Shown here: positions 17,888-26,020 of the stretch, one piece after another | How the letters are laid out: each line of letters opens with the position of its first letter | Numbering within the stretch: position 1 is the stretch's first letter | Assembly (NCBI GenBank): GCA_035575515.1 | Contig: DATLXU010000074.1 | Coordinates: 24,391-88,390 of the forward strand | Direction of reading: 5' to 3' | From: DATLXU01 sp035575515 | GTDB taxonomy: Bacteria; Acidobacteriota; Blastocatellia; UBA7656 | DNA: 64,000 nucleotides | Position numbers and translations under genes: made by a program | Notes under the pieces: generated by a model | Seen by the model: the letters and a program-made list of their open reading frames with translations, nothing else | Told to the model about the DNA's origin: nothing | The model's database searches: none

Positions 17888-18920
17888 ACGAATCATCGGC
17901 GACGAACAATTGAGCCGCTATAGGACGAACCAAACGGGGAGCGGACTCGTTTCCCGCGTGAATGCGCTTCTTGCCGAGCAGCGCGAGACGTGGCCGCTGC
18001 TAAGAGAAAATTATGAATCATTCTCGCGCATTGAAACGAAACGGGTAAGGGTGTGTGAGACGGAAGTTGTGGTTCAGCACAACCCGAATCGTATTCGTAG
18101 CACCGCCGCTGCGGTTGATAAAGAGTCAATCAACGGTCGGCGCTGTTTTCTTTGCCCCGAAAATATCCCACCCGAAGAAAAGGGCATCGAGTACGGCGAC
18201 GATTTAATAATTCTCTGCAACCCCTATCCGGTCTTGAACAAGCACCTTTCGATTGTTCATCGCAAACACATCGGGCAGAGAATTTCCGGCAACGTCGAGC
18301 GGCTATTAATGCTCGCGCGAGATCTGTCGCCCGAATTTTTCGCGCTCTACAACGGGCCTGAATGCGGCGCGTCGGCTCCCGATCATTTGCACTTTCAAGC
18401 GTGCTCGCGTGAGTTGTTGCCAATCGAAGAAGAATTGCGAGCTGACGATCCTGTTATGATCGAGGACTGCACCTCGTGCGCCGACACTGCGCGCGAGATA
18501 TTCGAGATCTTCACGCTTTCAGGTTGCGGGCGAAGCGTGATAGTGATTCGCGGAGGCAATGGCGAAGAGCTTGCGGCTTGGATTTATCGCGCGCTTGACG
18601 AGCTTGCCCGCGCGAGCGGCAAAGCCGAAGCGATGATCAATATCATCTGCACTCACGCTAATGGTGTGTGGAACGTTTACCTTTTTCCTCGCAGTAAACA
18701 CAGGCCGTTGTGTTTTTATGCCGAGGGCAACAAACAGTTGATCGTAAGCCCCGGCGCGATTGATATGGCTGGCGTGATAATCACTCCTCAGCGCGAGCAC
18801 TTCTTGAAGATTGATAGCGCAGACATCGAAAGAATATTTGCGGAGGTTAGCCTCAGCGAAGATTCAGTAAACGAAATCGTTGAGCGGGTTTGCGAGCAGG
18901 CAGGGGAGGGAGTTTTGTGA
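17874..18920 (+). CDS. DUF4922 protein, GalT/HIT-like nucleotidyltransferase or phosphorylase
   Basis: The 348-residue protein carries CFLCPENIP (about 93-101), NPYPVLNKHLSIVHRKH and PDHLHFQ (about 168), a layout like galactose-1-phosphate uridylyltransferase and GDP-galactose phosphorylase, where a His in an HxH-type motif becomes nucleotidylated. The family (DUF4922) has no settled function; a nucleotide-sugar phosphorylase or transferase role is inferred. The start is GTG at 17874, inside the end of the glycosyltransferase gene; the stop overlaps the GTG start of the SpoIID gene as GTGA. The company of an amidase, a glycosyltransferase and SpoIID suggests its substrate is a cell-wall sugar or its nucleotide derivative. 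Confidence 0.8.
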   Translation: MRWNERIIGDEQLSRYRTNQTGSGLVSRVNALLAEQRETWPLLRENYESFSRIETKRVRVCETEVVVQHNPNRIRSTAAAVDKESINGRRCFLCPENIPPEEKGIEYGDDLIILCNPYPVLNKHLSIVHRKHIGQRISGNVERLLMLARDLSPEFFALYNGPECGASAPDHLHFQACSRELLPIEEELRADDPVMIEDCTSCADTAREIFEIFTLSGCGRSVIVIRGGNGEELAAWIYRALDELARASGKAEAMINIICTHANGVWNVYLFPRSKHRPLCFYAEGNKQLIVSPGAIDMAGVIITPQREHFLKIDSADIERIFAEVSLSEDSVNEIVERVCEQAGEGVL

Positions 18921-20263
18921 TTGGGTTCAATGAGGAGCCTTTAATAAAAGTCGGATTGGTTTCTGCCGCGAGTGAAGTGCGATTGACTCTCAAAGGTCGC
19001 TACATCGCAACGAGCAGCGAAGCGATTGACGAGGGAGACTACGTCGCTTCAATCGAAGGCGGCGCGGTGATGCTCACTGGCGGGACGCGCATTAAATCAG
19101 GCTCGATTGCGCTTGCGCCCGAAGATTTCGATTTGTGCTCTATCGTTGTTCACAGCGTTACGATTGGGATTGATTTCCACTGGCAGCGGACTGAGTCGCA
19201 ACGGTTTCAGGGCGCGATTAAACTCATCGCCACTCACCAAGGCATCACTGTAATCAATGAGCTTCCGCTTGAATCTTATCTCGTCAGCGTCATCTCATCC
19301 GAGATGAGCGCGTCGTGCCCTGCTGAATTGCTGCGCGCTCATGCGATTGTCTCTCGTAGCTGGCTGCTTGCTCAGTTGTGCGCTGCGAGGGGTGATAATT
19401 CAATGCTTCCCGATTCATCTGCTTCGAGCTATGAGTCGTCATATGAAATACTTCGCTGGTACAACCGCGAGAGCCATTTGGAATTCGACGTGTGCGCGGA
19501 CGATCATTGCCAGCGGTATCAGGGAATATCGAAGGCGTTTTCTGATGAAGCTTTCAACGCCGTTCAGGCGACGCGCGGGAAAGTGATCGTCTACGGCCGG
19601 GAGATTTGCGACGCGCGATATTCAAAGAGCTGCGGCGGGATGACCGAAGTTTATCGCGCCGCATGGGAAGACAAAGATGTGCCATATCTCGCTGCTGTCT
19701 ATGATGGCGAGGGCGAATTGCACAAGGTTCAACTGCCTCTGACCGATGAAGAGAACGCGAGGGCGTGGATTGAGTCTTCGCCTGCGGCATTCTGCAACGC
19801 GGCGTCGCCCGCGCTTCTGGCGCGGATACTGCCGGACTTCGATCAGGAGACGCAGGATTTCTTTCGCTGGACGATTGAGTATACGCAGGACGAATTGAGA
19901 GAAATCCTGCTCAATAAGCTCAGTCTGGATTTTGGCCGCATCCTCGCGCTTGAGCCTTTGGAGCGCGGCGAGTCCGGGCGAATAATCAGATTAAAGATCA
20001 CTGGCGAAAAAAGGAGCCTCCATATCGGCAAAGAGCTTGAGATACGACGCGCCCTGTCGCGCTCGCATCTTTACAGCTCGGCTTTTGTCGTTCACGCAGA
20101 TGGCAGCCCATATGCAACGCGGTTCAGGCTAAACGGAGCAGGATGGGGCCACGGCGTGGGGCTTTGCCAGATTGGCGCGGCTGTTATGGCTGACCGTGGC
20201 TACACGCACGAAGAGATACTGCGCCACTATTTTCGCGGCGTGTCGCTCAAGGCGCTCTATTGA
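18917..20263 (+). CDS. SpoIID/LytB-domain protein (lytic transglycosylase-like)
   Basis: A 448-residue SpoIID-family protein. Seen are INELPLESYLVSVISSEM with the likely catalytic Glu of SSEM, HAIVSRSWLL, YSKSCGGMTEVY, and the C-terminal GAGWGHGVGLCQIGA. SpoIID of spore formers cleaves glycan strands already stripped of stem peptides by an amidase. This organism shows no sporulation genes in the window, so a role in wall turnover is more likely. Start GTG 18917 is preferred over TTG 18890 because GGGGAGGG lies 6 bases upstream and gives a GTGA overlap with DUF4922. No signal peptide is evident, which is odd for a wall enzyme; it might act on cytoplasmic fragments. Confidence 0.87.
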   Translation: MIGFNEEPLIKVGLVSAASEVRLTLKGRYIATSSEAIDEGDYVASIEGGAVMLTGGTRIKSGSIALAPEDFDLCSIVVHSVTIGIDFHWQRTESQRFQGAIKLIATHQGITVINELPLESYLVSVISSEMSASCPAELLRAHAIVSRSWLLAQLCAARGDNSMLPDSSASSYESSYEILRWYNRESHLEFDVCADDHCQRYQGISKAFSDEAFNAVQATRGKVIVYGREICDARYSKSCGGMTEVYRAAWEDKDVPYLAAVYDGEGELHKVQLPLTDEENARAWIESSPAAFCNAASPALLARILPDFDQETQDFFRWTIEYTQDELREILLNKLSLDFGRILALEPLERGESGRIIRLKITGEKRSLHIGKELEIRRALSRSHLYSSAFVVHADGSPYATRFRLNGAGWGHGVGLCQIGAAVMADRGYTHEEILRHYFRGVSLKALY

Positions 20264-20333
20264 TTTGCCTCACTATCCAGGTTTGTTTTTTCGATGTTAT
20301 ACTTTTGCTCCAACTCACCAGTTGGAAACACTT

Positions 20334-21818
20334 ATGAGAGAGAAATACGAACCGGTCATCGGGCTTGAGATTCACGCGCAGCTCAAGACCGATTCAAAAA
20401 TATTCTGCGGCTGCTCGACCGAGTTCGGCGCGGAGCCGAATGCAAACACCTGCCCTGTGTGCCTGGGCTTGCCTGGCGCACTGCCTGTGCTGAATCGTCG
20501 TGTTGTCGAGATGGCCGCAAAAGCCTCGCTCGCGCTGAACCTGCGCATCAATCAAAAATCAATCTTTTCGCGCAAGAACTATTTTTATCCTGACCTGCCT
20601 AAGGGTTATCAAATTTCTCAATATGACCGCCCGTTCTCGGAACACGGCTGGGTCGAGATTCCGACTTCGGAGCGAGACGCTGCGGGCCATCCAGTTGAAT
20701 GGCGAACGAAGCGGTTCCGCATCACACGCCTTCACCTCGAAGAAGACGCGGGCAAATCGCTTCACGAAGGCATGCGCGAATCTGCCACGAAGTCTTATGT
20801 TGATCTGAACCGCAGCGGCGTGCCTCTTGCGGAGATTGTCTCCGAGCCTGATTTTCGTTCGTCGTGGGAAGCATACGATTACATGCAGCACCTTCGCCGC
20901 ACGCTTCAATACATAGGCGTGTGCGACGGCAACATGGAAGAGGGCAGTCTGCGCTGCGACGCTAACGTGTCAGTACGATTGCGCGGCGAAGATAAGTTTG
21001 GCACAAAGGTTGAACTCAAAAACCTGAACTCGTTTCGCTTTTTGCAGAAGGCGCTCGAATATGAGATTGATCGTCAGATAGCAGCAATCGAAGCGGGTGA
21101 AAAGATTGTTCAGGAAACGAGGCTCTGGAACGAGCGCGAGGGCAAGACTTATTCAATGCGCTCGAAGGAAGAAGCGCACGACTATCGCTATTTCCCTGAG
21201 CCTGACCTGCCGCCGCTCATCGTAAGCGAAAAGATAATCGAATCCGTGAGCCGCGAGTTGCCTGAGCTTCCCGAAGCGAGGCGCGCAAGATTTATCGCTG
21301 ATTACGGGCTTTCATTCGATGATGCTTCGCAGTTAATAGAGTCGCGCGCGATGGCCGATTACTTTGAAGGGACGGCCCGCGCAAGCCACAACGCAAAGGC
21401 TGCGGCGAACTGGATATTGAACGAGCTTGTGCGCGAGTTGAAAAATTCCGACGCAGACATCTCTGCGTGTCCTGTTAGCGCAAGCGCGCTCGCTGAAATG
21501 ATCAGGCTGATTGATGCGGGCACAATAAGCGGCAAGATGGCCAAAGACGTGCTCGTCGAAATGTACCGCACAGGCAAGACGGCTGACGAGGTGGTCGGCG
21601 AGATGGGCGGCGCGCAGGTTTCAGACGAATCACAAATTCGCGCGATGGCTGAACAGGTCATCTCTTCAAGCCCAAAGCAACTGGAACAGTACCGCGCGGG
21701 AAAAACAGGGCTGATGGGCTATTTCGTCGGGCAGGTGATGAAGCTGAGCGGTGGGCGCGCGAACCCTCAGATCGTGAATAAGGTTTTGAAAGACGCGCTT
21801 GAAGGTGAGGGAAAGTGA
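20334..21818 (+). CDS. gatB: Asp-tRNA(Asn)/Glu-tRNA(Gln) amidotransferase subunit B
   Basis: GatB is the kinase-like subunit of the GatCAB complex that converts misacylated Glu-tRNA(Gln) and Asp-tRNA(Asn). Typical sequence is seen from the start (YEPVIGLEIHAQLKT, CPVCLGLPGALPVLN), the central DLNRSGVPLAEIV and RCDANVSV, and the C-terminal helical and YqeY-like tail (GLMGYFVGQVMKLSGG). The ATG at 20334 gives 494 residues, normal for the family; a longer open frame starting inside the SpoIID gene is not used. There is no strong ribosome site. gatA and gatC are not adjacent. The stop overlaps the next gene's GTG by 4 bases. Confidence 0.95.
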   Translation: MREKYEPVIGLEIHAQLKTDSKIFCGCSTEFGAEPNANTCPVCLGLPGALPVLNRRVVEMAAKASLALNLRINQKSIFSRKNYFYPDLPKGYQISQYDRPFSEHGWVEIPTSERDAAGHPVEWRTKRFRITRLHLEEDAGKSLHEGMRESATKSYVDLNRSGVPLAEIVSEPDFRSSWEAYDYMQHLRRTLQYIGVCDGNMEEGSLRCDANVSVRLRGEDKFGTKVELKNLNSFRFLQKALEYEIDRQIAAIEAGEKIVQETRLWNEREGKTYSMRSKEEAHDYRYFPEPDLPPLIVSEKIIESVSRELPELPEARRARFIADYGLSFDDASQLIESRAMADYFEGTARASHNAKAAANWILNELVRELKNSDADISACPVSASALAEMIRLIDAGTISGKMAKDVLVEMYRTGKTADEVVGEMGGAQVSDESQIRAMAEQVISSSPKQLEQYRAGKTGLMGYFVGQVMKLSGGRANPQIVNKVLKDALEGEGK

Positions 21819-22462
21819 GAAGTTTGAAGATTAAATCTGCGTTTTTGGCGCTGATGGTTTTGTTAATTTCGCCCGCGTTGATCTCATGCGGGAGTCGCGC
21901 CGACGACAAAGACGAGGTCGCGGTGATCGAGACGCTTTACGGGCCAATCGTGATCGAGTTTTATCCCGACTCCGCGCCGAAAAACGTCGCGCACTTCAAG
22001 GAGCTTGTGCGCGAGAATTTCTACGATGGAACGAGGTTCTTTCGCATAGCGACCGACGTGGATAAAAAGACTCCGCTCGCGCTACAGGGCGGCGACCCGA
22101 ACACCATCAATAACGCGCCGTCCACGTGGGGACAGGGGCAGCCTAATCAAAAGACTGTTGTGGGTGAGTTTACAACAAAGTACAAGCACGAGCGCGGGAC
22201 GGTTTCAATGATGCATGGTCAGAAGGATCCGAACAGCGCGACGAGCCAGTTCTTTATCTGCATTAAGTCAGCGCCGCAACTCGATGGGCAGTATTCAATC
22301 ATCGGCCACGTAGTCGAGGGGCAGGGGATGAACGTTGTGGAATCAATTATGCGAAGAATGCCACAGATTCCGGCTGACATCGAAGCGGACAAAGACCCGC
22401 GTCTTGTCAAACGCATATATCTCATCAAACGCGACGAGTTGAAAAATCTGGCTGCGCAATGA
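21815..22462 (+). CDS. Lipoprotein cyclophilin-type peptidylprolyl isomerase
   Basis: A 215-residue cyclophilin with a lipoprotein signal peptide whose lipobox reads LISC (Cys near residue 25), so it is probably anchored in the envelope facing the periplasm. The domain opens VAVIETLYGPIVIEFYPDSAPKN in family style, with NFYDGTRFFRI, then GTVSMMHGQKDPNSATSQFFI, which matches the active-site strand. The conserved Trp region is replaced (LDGQYSIIGHVVEG), typical of bacterial types with low cyclosporin affinity. It starts at GTG overlapping the gatB stop. Likely role is folding of exported proteins. Confidence 0.9.
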   Translation: MRSLKIKSAFLALMVLLISPALISCGSRADDKDEVAVIETLYGPIVIEFYPDSAPKNVAHFKELVRENFYDGTRFFRIATDVDKKTPLALQGGDPNTINNAPSTWGQGQPNQKTVVGEFTTKYKHERGTVSMMHGQKDPNSATSQFFICIKSAPQLDGQYSIIGHVVEGQGMNVVESIMRRMPQIPADIEADKDPRLVKRIYLIKRDELKNLAAQ

Positions 22463-22516
22463 AAGCTGGATGCTGGCTCCCGAATTAGTGAAGGAGGGGT
22501 TTCACTCATTAAATTA

Positions 22517-22557
22517 TTGACAAGCGTTTTAGATGGATGCAATCTAGTAGCGCTTGT
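22517..22557 (+). promoter_or_regulatory. Candidate promoter with dyad before the vertex-protein genes
   Basis: A perfect -35 hexamer TTGACA (22517-22522) lies 59 bases before the first vertex gene. The best -10 is weak (TCTAGT at 22543-22548, spacing 20, or poorer matches nearer). A dyad ACAAGCG (22520-22526) and CGCTTGT (22551-22557) brackets the putative -10 and start site, as an operator would. A weak -10 plus a dyad fits an activator- or repressor-controlled promoter (inference). Confidence 0.4.
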
Positions 22558-22580
22558 GATTGTGTTCCCATAAAGGATAT

Positions 22581-22886
22581 ATGCAACTGGCGCGCGTAGT
22601 CGGAACGGTTGTTGCGACTGTAAAGAACGAATCGCTTGAGGGGCGCAAGCTCTTAGTCATTCAGCCTCTCGACGGCGGCTTGAAAGACTCAGGCAAGCCT
22701 ATGGTTGCGATTGATGCTGTGGGCGCGGGCGCGGGCGAAATTGTCTTCTGGTGTCGCGGCAAGGAAGCCGCTTTTCCGTTCGAGCCTATTGAAGTTCCGA
22801 CCGATTGCACAATAGTCGGCATAGTTGATTCCGTATACCTCGATTCAAGATTCGGGTCGCGCGAGTCGGCAGGAAAACCTAAATGA
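22581..22886 (+). CDS. EutN/CcmL-family microcompartment vertex protein (BMC-P) 1
   Basis: This 101-residue protein is a bacterial microcompartment pentamer subunit of the type that caps the vertices of the icosahedral shell. The family pattern is plain: MQLARVVGTVVATVKNESL at the start, then GRKLLVIQPLD, and AIDAVGAGAGEIVFWCRGKEA, ending in IVGIVDSVYLD. Start 22581 is chosen for AAAGGA just upstream and because family members begin exactly here. It overlaps a second vertex gene by 4 bases (ATGA). No hexameric shell (BMC-H) gene or signature enzyme is in the window, so this looks like a satellite locus. Confidence 0.9.
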   Translation: MQLARVVGTVVATVKNESLEGRKLLVIQPLDGGLKDSGKPMVAIDAVGAGAGEIVFWCRGKEAAFPFEPIEVPTDCTIVGIVDSVYLDSRFGSRESAGKPK

Positions 22887-23158
22887 TTCTGGCGCAGGTA
22901 GTCGGCAACATCGTCGCCACTCAAAAGAACGAACGATACGAAGGCGGGCGGATACTGGTCGTGCGGCCAATTAATCCGAACGGCACTTTCGCGGGCGACG
23001 AGCTTCTCGCGCTCGATTCGGTTGACGCGGGCGTGGGAGATACGGTTGTTGTGGTTCGCGAAGGGTGGTCAGCTTCGACTTCGGCGACAGGGCGGCCCGG
23101 AGCCGCGATTGATTCTGCAATTGTTGGAGTCGTAGATACGATTGAATTCGAAGATTAG
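22883..23158 (+). CDS. EutN/CcmL-family microcompartment vertex protein (BMC-P) 2
   Basis: A second, diverged vertex subunit of 91 residues: MILAQVVGNIVATQKNERY, then GRILVVRPINPNG, LALDSVDAGVGDTVVVVREG and IVGVVDTIEF. It lacks the family's usual GSSAR-like loop, replaced by GWSASTSATGRPGAAID. Its ATG overlaps the stop of the first copy, so the two are made together and could form mixed vertices or different shells. Two vertex paralogues side by side without hexamer genes is unusual. Confidence 0.9.
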   Translation: MILAQVVGNIVATQKNERYEGGRILVVRPINPNGTFAGDELLALDSVDAGVGDTVVVVREGWSASTSATGRPGAAIDSAIVGVVDTIEFED

Positions 23159-23159
23159 C

Positions 23160-23594
23160 ATGAGAGAATCTGAGAAAGAGATTGCACAACGCGCGCTTCT
23201 TTCGGCGCTTGAATGCCTCCAGGCAATCACGACGTCTAGTGATGCGCCGCAATCACTCGACTATCGCTCGAACTCTGAAAATGTAAATAGCCGCGCGCGC
23301 GCTTCGACCGATCTTTCAAATCCTGTAGTGGTAATAATGTTTGGACCTTTTAGTTTGCACAATACAGGTGAATCAGGCGATTGTGACTGCGCGGCTGGCG
23401 AAAGGGCTAACAGCCAAGAAAAATTGAATTCATCAAAGGGCAAGCGACCTTTTGCAACACAAGCATTGCATCCAGTACTTGAGAAGTTCCCCATCGCTGA
23501 AAGCGACGCGAATGCTCCCTCACCGAAGACCTGTTTTATTGAAAGCGACCGCTTGTGCATCGGCTCCGGCGCGTGTGAGATGCGCGGATATTGA
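23160..23594 (+). CDS. Small protein with C-terminal Cys motif, coupled to vertex genes
   Basis: Not recognised. The 144-residue frame begins 1 base after the second vertex gene's stop, so it belongs to the same transcript. Residues 1-25 (MRESEKEIAQRALLSALECL and on) look like an amphipathic helix, the usual form of microcompartment encapsulation peptides. The middle is polar and probably disordered. The end is distinctive: HPVLEKFPI, then KTCFIESDRLCIGSGACEMRG with three Cys spaced as in a small metal or cluster site. Targeting to a shell is inferred from the helix and operon position only. Codon usage is poorer than in neighbours, so coding status is likely rather than certain. Confidence 0.6.
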   Translation: MRESEKEIAQRALLSALECLQAITTSSDAPQSLDYRSNSENVNSRARASTDLSNPVVVIMFGPFSLHNTGESGDCDCAAGERANSQEKLNSSKGKRPFATQALHPVLEKFPIAESDANAPSPKTCFIESDRLCIGSGACEMRGY

Positions 23595-23633
23595 AGCGCA
23601 CGCGGATTGTGGCAACCAAGTTTGAGGGGAAGC

Positions 23634-25181
23634 ATGGGCAATCATCCCATACTGACATACAAGAACGACAAGGGCGACATTCAAACGCTGATTCTCAACG
23701 GCGATGTCTTTCGAATAGGCCGCAACGAGGATAATGATCTTTCCCTGAATAACCCCTACGTTTCGCGACATCACGCCGAAATCATAGCTGACGATTCCGG
23801 TTACCAAATCCGCGATCTGGGCAGCACATCAGGCACTTTCCTCAATGGCGAAAGAATAGAGCAGCGTCAATTAAATGACGGCGATCAAATAAGGCTCGGC
23901 AGAGGACGCGGCCTTGATCTTGTCTTTCATACGAGTGTCGCACAACCCGGTTCGCCTGAAGGAGGCGAAGAATCGCTTTCAGGGCTGCGGCCAATTCGAA
24001 TCGTCACGCCCGAAGATACGCGCTTCGTCAATACGTCAAAGCTGGCGCATCCGGCCAGTCTAACAGGGGAAACCGTCGACCGGCTTCGCGCTCTCTATGA
24101 GTTTTCGAGCGAGCTGCTCGCCGCGCATTCATTCGATGACCTGAGCCACAAGATGGCTGAGTTCATGCGCAGAACGCTGAAGGCGGAGCGGTGCGCTGTG
24201 CTATTGCACAACGAAGAGAATGATTGTCTTGAAGTAGCAGCGACGGGCTGCCCCGGCACTAAGTTCACTCCGAGCCGCAGCATAACCACTCTTGCTTATA
24301 ATGAGAACGTCGCTGTGCTCAGTTTCGACGCGCAGAGCGACGAGCGATTCCTGGCGGGCGATTCCATTCGATTCCAATCGGTGCGTTCGGTCATGTGCGC
24401 TCCGATTGGCTCAAAAACGCGGAAGTGGGGAGTCTGCTACGTTGATAATGTGAAGACCGAGCGAGCATTCAATGACGAATCGCTCGACTTTCTGGCGGCG
24501 CTCGCTCGACAGGCGGGGCTTGCCATGGAGAATCTTTATCTCCTGGAAGAGCAGCGGCGCTCGCTCGAAAGCTTCATCCGCACACTCGCCGCCTCGCTCG
24601 ACGCGCGCGACGACAACACCGCGGGTCACTCGGCGCGCGTGGGCGCAATCTCGGCTGGCATAGCCCGCGAGATGGGCCTACCGGAAAGCGAGACTCGGAT
24701 GATTTATTACGCGGGGCTGTTGCATGATTATGGCAAGATTGGCGTGCGCGACGACGTGTTATTAAAGCCGTCGGAGCTTACGCCGGAAGAATATGAGCAT
24801 GTGAAAGAGCATCCTAATCACACGTTTCGTCTGCTTTCAAAGATACGATTCCCGGAAGACCTCGCCGCAATACCTTTCGTCGCCGCAGCGCATCACGAAC
24901 GCTGGGACGGGTCGGGATACCCGGATGGGCTGAAGGGCGAAGAGATTCCAATCGGCAGCCGCATCGTCGCAGTGGCCGACGCTTACGACGCGCTCACGGA
25001 AGAGCGTTGCTACCACGAGCCTTGGTCTAAAGAGATGGCGCTTGAAGAATTAACAAAGCGCGCGGGCACGTACTTTGATCCAAGCGTGATCGAAGCATTC
25101 GCTCGTTACTTCGACCGAGAGATAGCGCCTCGCGACCGGCTGCTTCGGGAGCGCAAGACACTTCAGCAAGTGAAAGTTTGA
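23634..25181 (+). CDS. FHA-GAF-HD-GYP signalling protein (c-di-GMP phosphodiesterase)
   Basis: A 515-residue cytoplasmic regulator. An N-terminal FHA domain (about 15-100; FRIGRNEDNDL, SRHHAEI, GSTSGTFLNGERI) reads phospho-threonine. A GAF domain follows (about 145-300), then a complete HD-GYP domain: GHSARV (about 331), LLHDYGKIG (HD near 364), HHERWDGSGYPDGLKGEEIP and ADAYDALT. The HD, HHExxDGSGYP and downstream metal ligands are all present, so activity against cyclic di-GMP is expected. Start 23634 is supported by GAGGGGAAG upstream. It lies 39 bases after the Cys-motif gene and may share its transcript; an intrinsic terminator follows at 25261. Confidence 0.92.
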   Translation: MGNHPILTYKNDKGDIQTLILNGDVFRIGRNEDNDLSLNNPYVSRHHAEIIADDSGYQIRDLGSTSGTFLNGERIEQRQLNDGDQIRLGRGRGLDLVFHTSVAQPGSPEGGEESLSGLRPIRIVTPEDTRFVNTSKLAHPASLTGETVDRLRALYEFSSELLAAHSFDDLSHKMAEFMRRTLKAERCAVLLHNEENDCLEVAATGCPGTKFTPSRSITTLAYNENVAVLSFDAQSDERFLAGDSIRFQSVRSVMCAPIGSKTRKWGVCYVDNVKTERAFNDESLDFLAALARQAGLAMENLYLLEEQRRSLESFIRTLAASLDARDDNTAGHSARVGAISAGIAREMGLPESETRMIYYAGLLHDYGKIGVRDDVLLKPSELTPEEYEHVKEHPNHTFRLLSKIRFPEDLAAIPFVAAAHHERWDGSGYPDGLKGEEIPIGSRIVAVADAYDALTEERCYHEPWSKEMALEELTKRAGTYFDPSVIEAFARYFDREIAPRDRLLRERKTLQQVKV

Positions 25182-25260
25182 GTCCGGGAAGCGGAGAAAC
25201 GTGGAATTATAAAACAGGGCTTTCTCTAAAGCCGATTTCAGATGCATTTACTTTTGGAGT

Positions 25261-25287
25261 GCGCCGACTTGTCGGCGCTTTCATTTT
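25261..25287 (+). terminator. Intrinsic terminator after the HD-GYP gene
   Basis: GCGCCGAC (25261-25268) and GTCGGCGC (25271-25278) pair perfectly around a TT loop and are followed by TTTCATTTTG. The direction of the T-rich tail fits the plus-strand HD-GYP gene ending at 25181. The same kind of GCGCCGACttGTCGGCGC hairpin may also be a dispersed repeat. Confidence 0.65.
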
Positions 25288-25313
25288 GAGTCCAGACTTA
25301 TTCGCAAATAGCT

Positions 25314-25886
25314 CTAGAACTCATCATCAGTTCTATTTGATGGTTTTCTCTCCAACTCGCTTGTCCTCATCTGAATGAGTGTCGAGATGATGCGCGACAA
25401 ACCTTCAACCACAGCAAGGCCAGAGCGGTCTTGGCGGTGAAAGACCGCATTGTGAATCTCATCGCCGCTGCGGTATTTGATGGTCAGGATGTAATCGTGC
25501 TGTTTGACGTCGGGCTGCTGCTTGCCGGGAATGGCGAGCGCGAGCGGCCCGAACGCAAACCACCACCATCGGGGGCGCACTCGTTCGCCTTCCACAACGG
25601 CGCTTGCATCAACAACTCTGGCTTCGATTATCGAACCAGCTTCGATCTTCTCCGAACGGCTGCCGGGCATCAGCTCCGTCACTTCAATTCCTTCAACGCT
25701 GATTGTAAGTCGCACTGGCGCGGGGTCTTTCAACCTTGCTATCCCGTCGAGGTATTCAATCTCAACGCTTGTCGGTTGAAACCAGTTGGGCGTCGCCTGC
25801 GAAATAATAGGCGCGCCGCACCAGATGCACCGTTTCGCTTCAAGGCTGTTTGCCCTGTTGCATTGCTGGCAATAAATAGGTGTCAT
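25314..25886 (-). CDS. Zinc-ribbon protein of unknown function
   Basis: A 190-residue protein with an N-terminal zinc ribbon (YCQQCNRANSLEAKRCIWCG; CxxC and CxxC) followed by a beta-rich region with RPRWWWFAFGPLAL in the middle, which is hydrophobic enough to touch a membrane. The C-terminal third is helical and charged (EGLSRIISTLIQMRTSELER). Domains of this shape resemble PH-like or membrane-associated regulatory folds, but I cannot name a family. It converges with the HD-GYP gene and lies next to the D-aminoacylase-like gene on the same strand, 130 bases away. Confidence 0.7.
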   Translation of the reverse strand: MTPIYCQQCNRANSLEAKRCIWCGAPIISQATPNWFQPTSVEIEYLDGIARLKDPAPVRLTISVEGIEVTELMPGSRSEKIEAGSIIEARVVDASAVVEGERVRPRWWWFAFGPLALAIPGKQQPDVKQHDYILTIKYRSGDEIHNAVFHRQDRSGLAVVEGLSRIISTLIQMRTSELERKPSNRTDDEF

Positions 25887-25891
25887 AAATC

Positions 25892-26020
25892 AGTAGGCAG
25901 CAGGCGGTACGCAGCATGCAAACATTTGAAAGTGTGCCCCCTTTGTAAAAACCGAGTCCGCAGTTGTTCAAGAAAGACTGAAAAAGGTCCAAGGCTCATC
26001 GTTGTCGCTGAGTGCCTACT
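25892..26020. repeat. Diverged palindromic repeat of the AGTAGGCAG type
   Basis: AGTAGGC at 25892-25898 pairs with GCCTACT at 26014-26020; the left side continues as CAGCAGGCGGTACGCAGC and the right as GCCTTCGGTCTTCTGC, the degenerate purine-rich/pyrimidine-rich arms usual for such repeats. The right arm runs into the D-aminoacylase-like gene and encodes its last residues (about KAEDRRQ). Confidence 0.45.
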
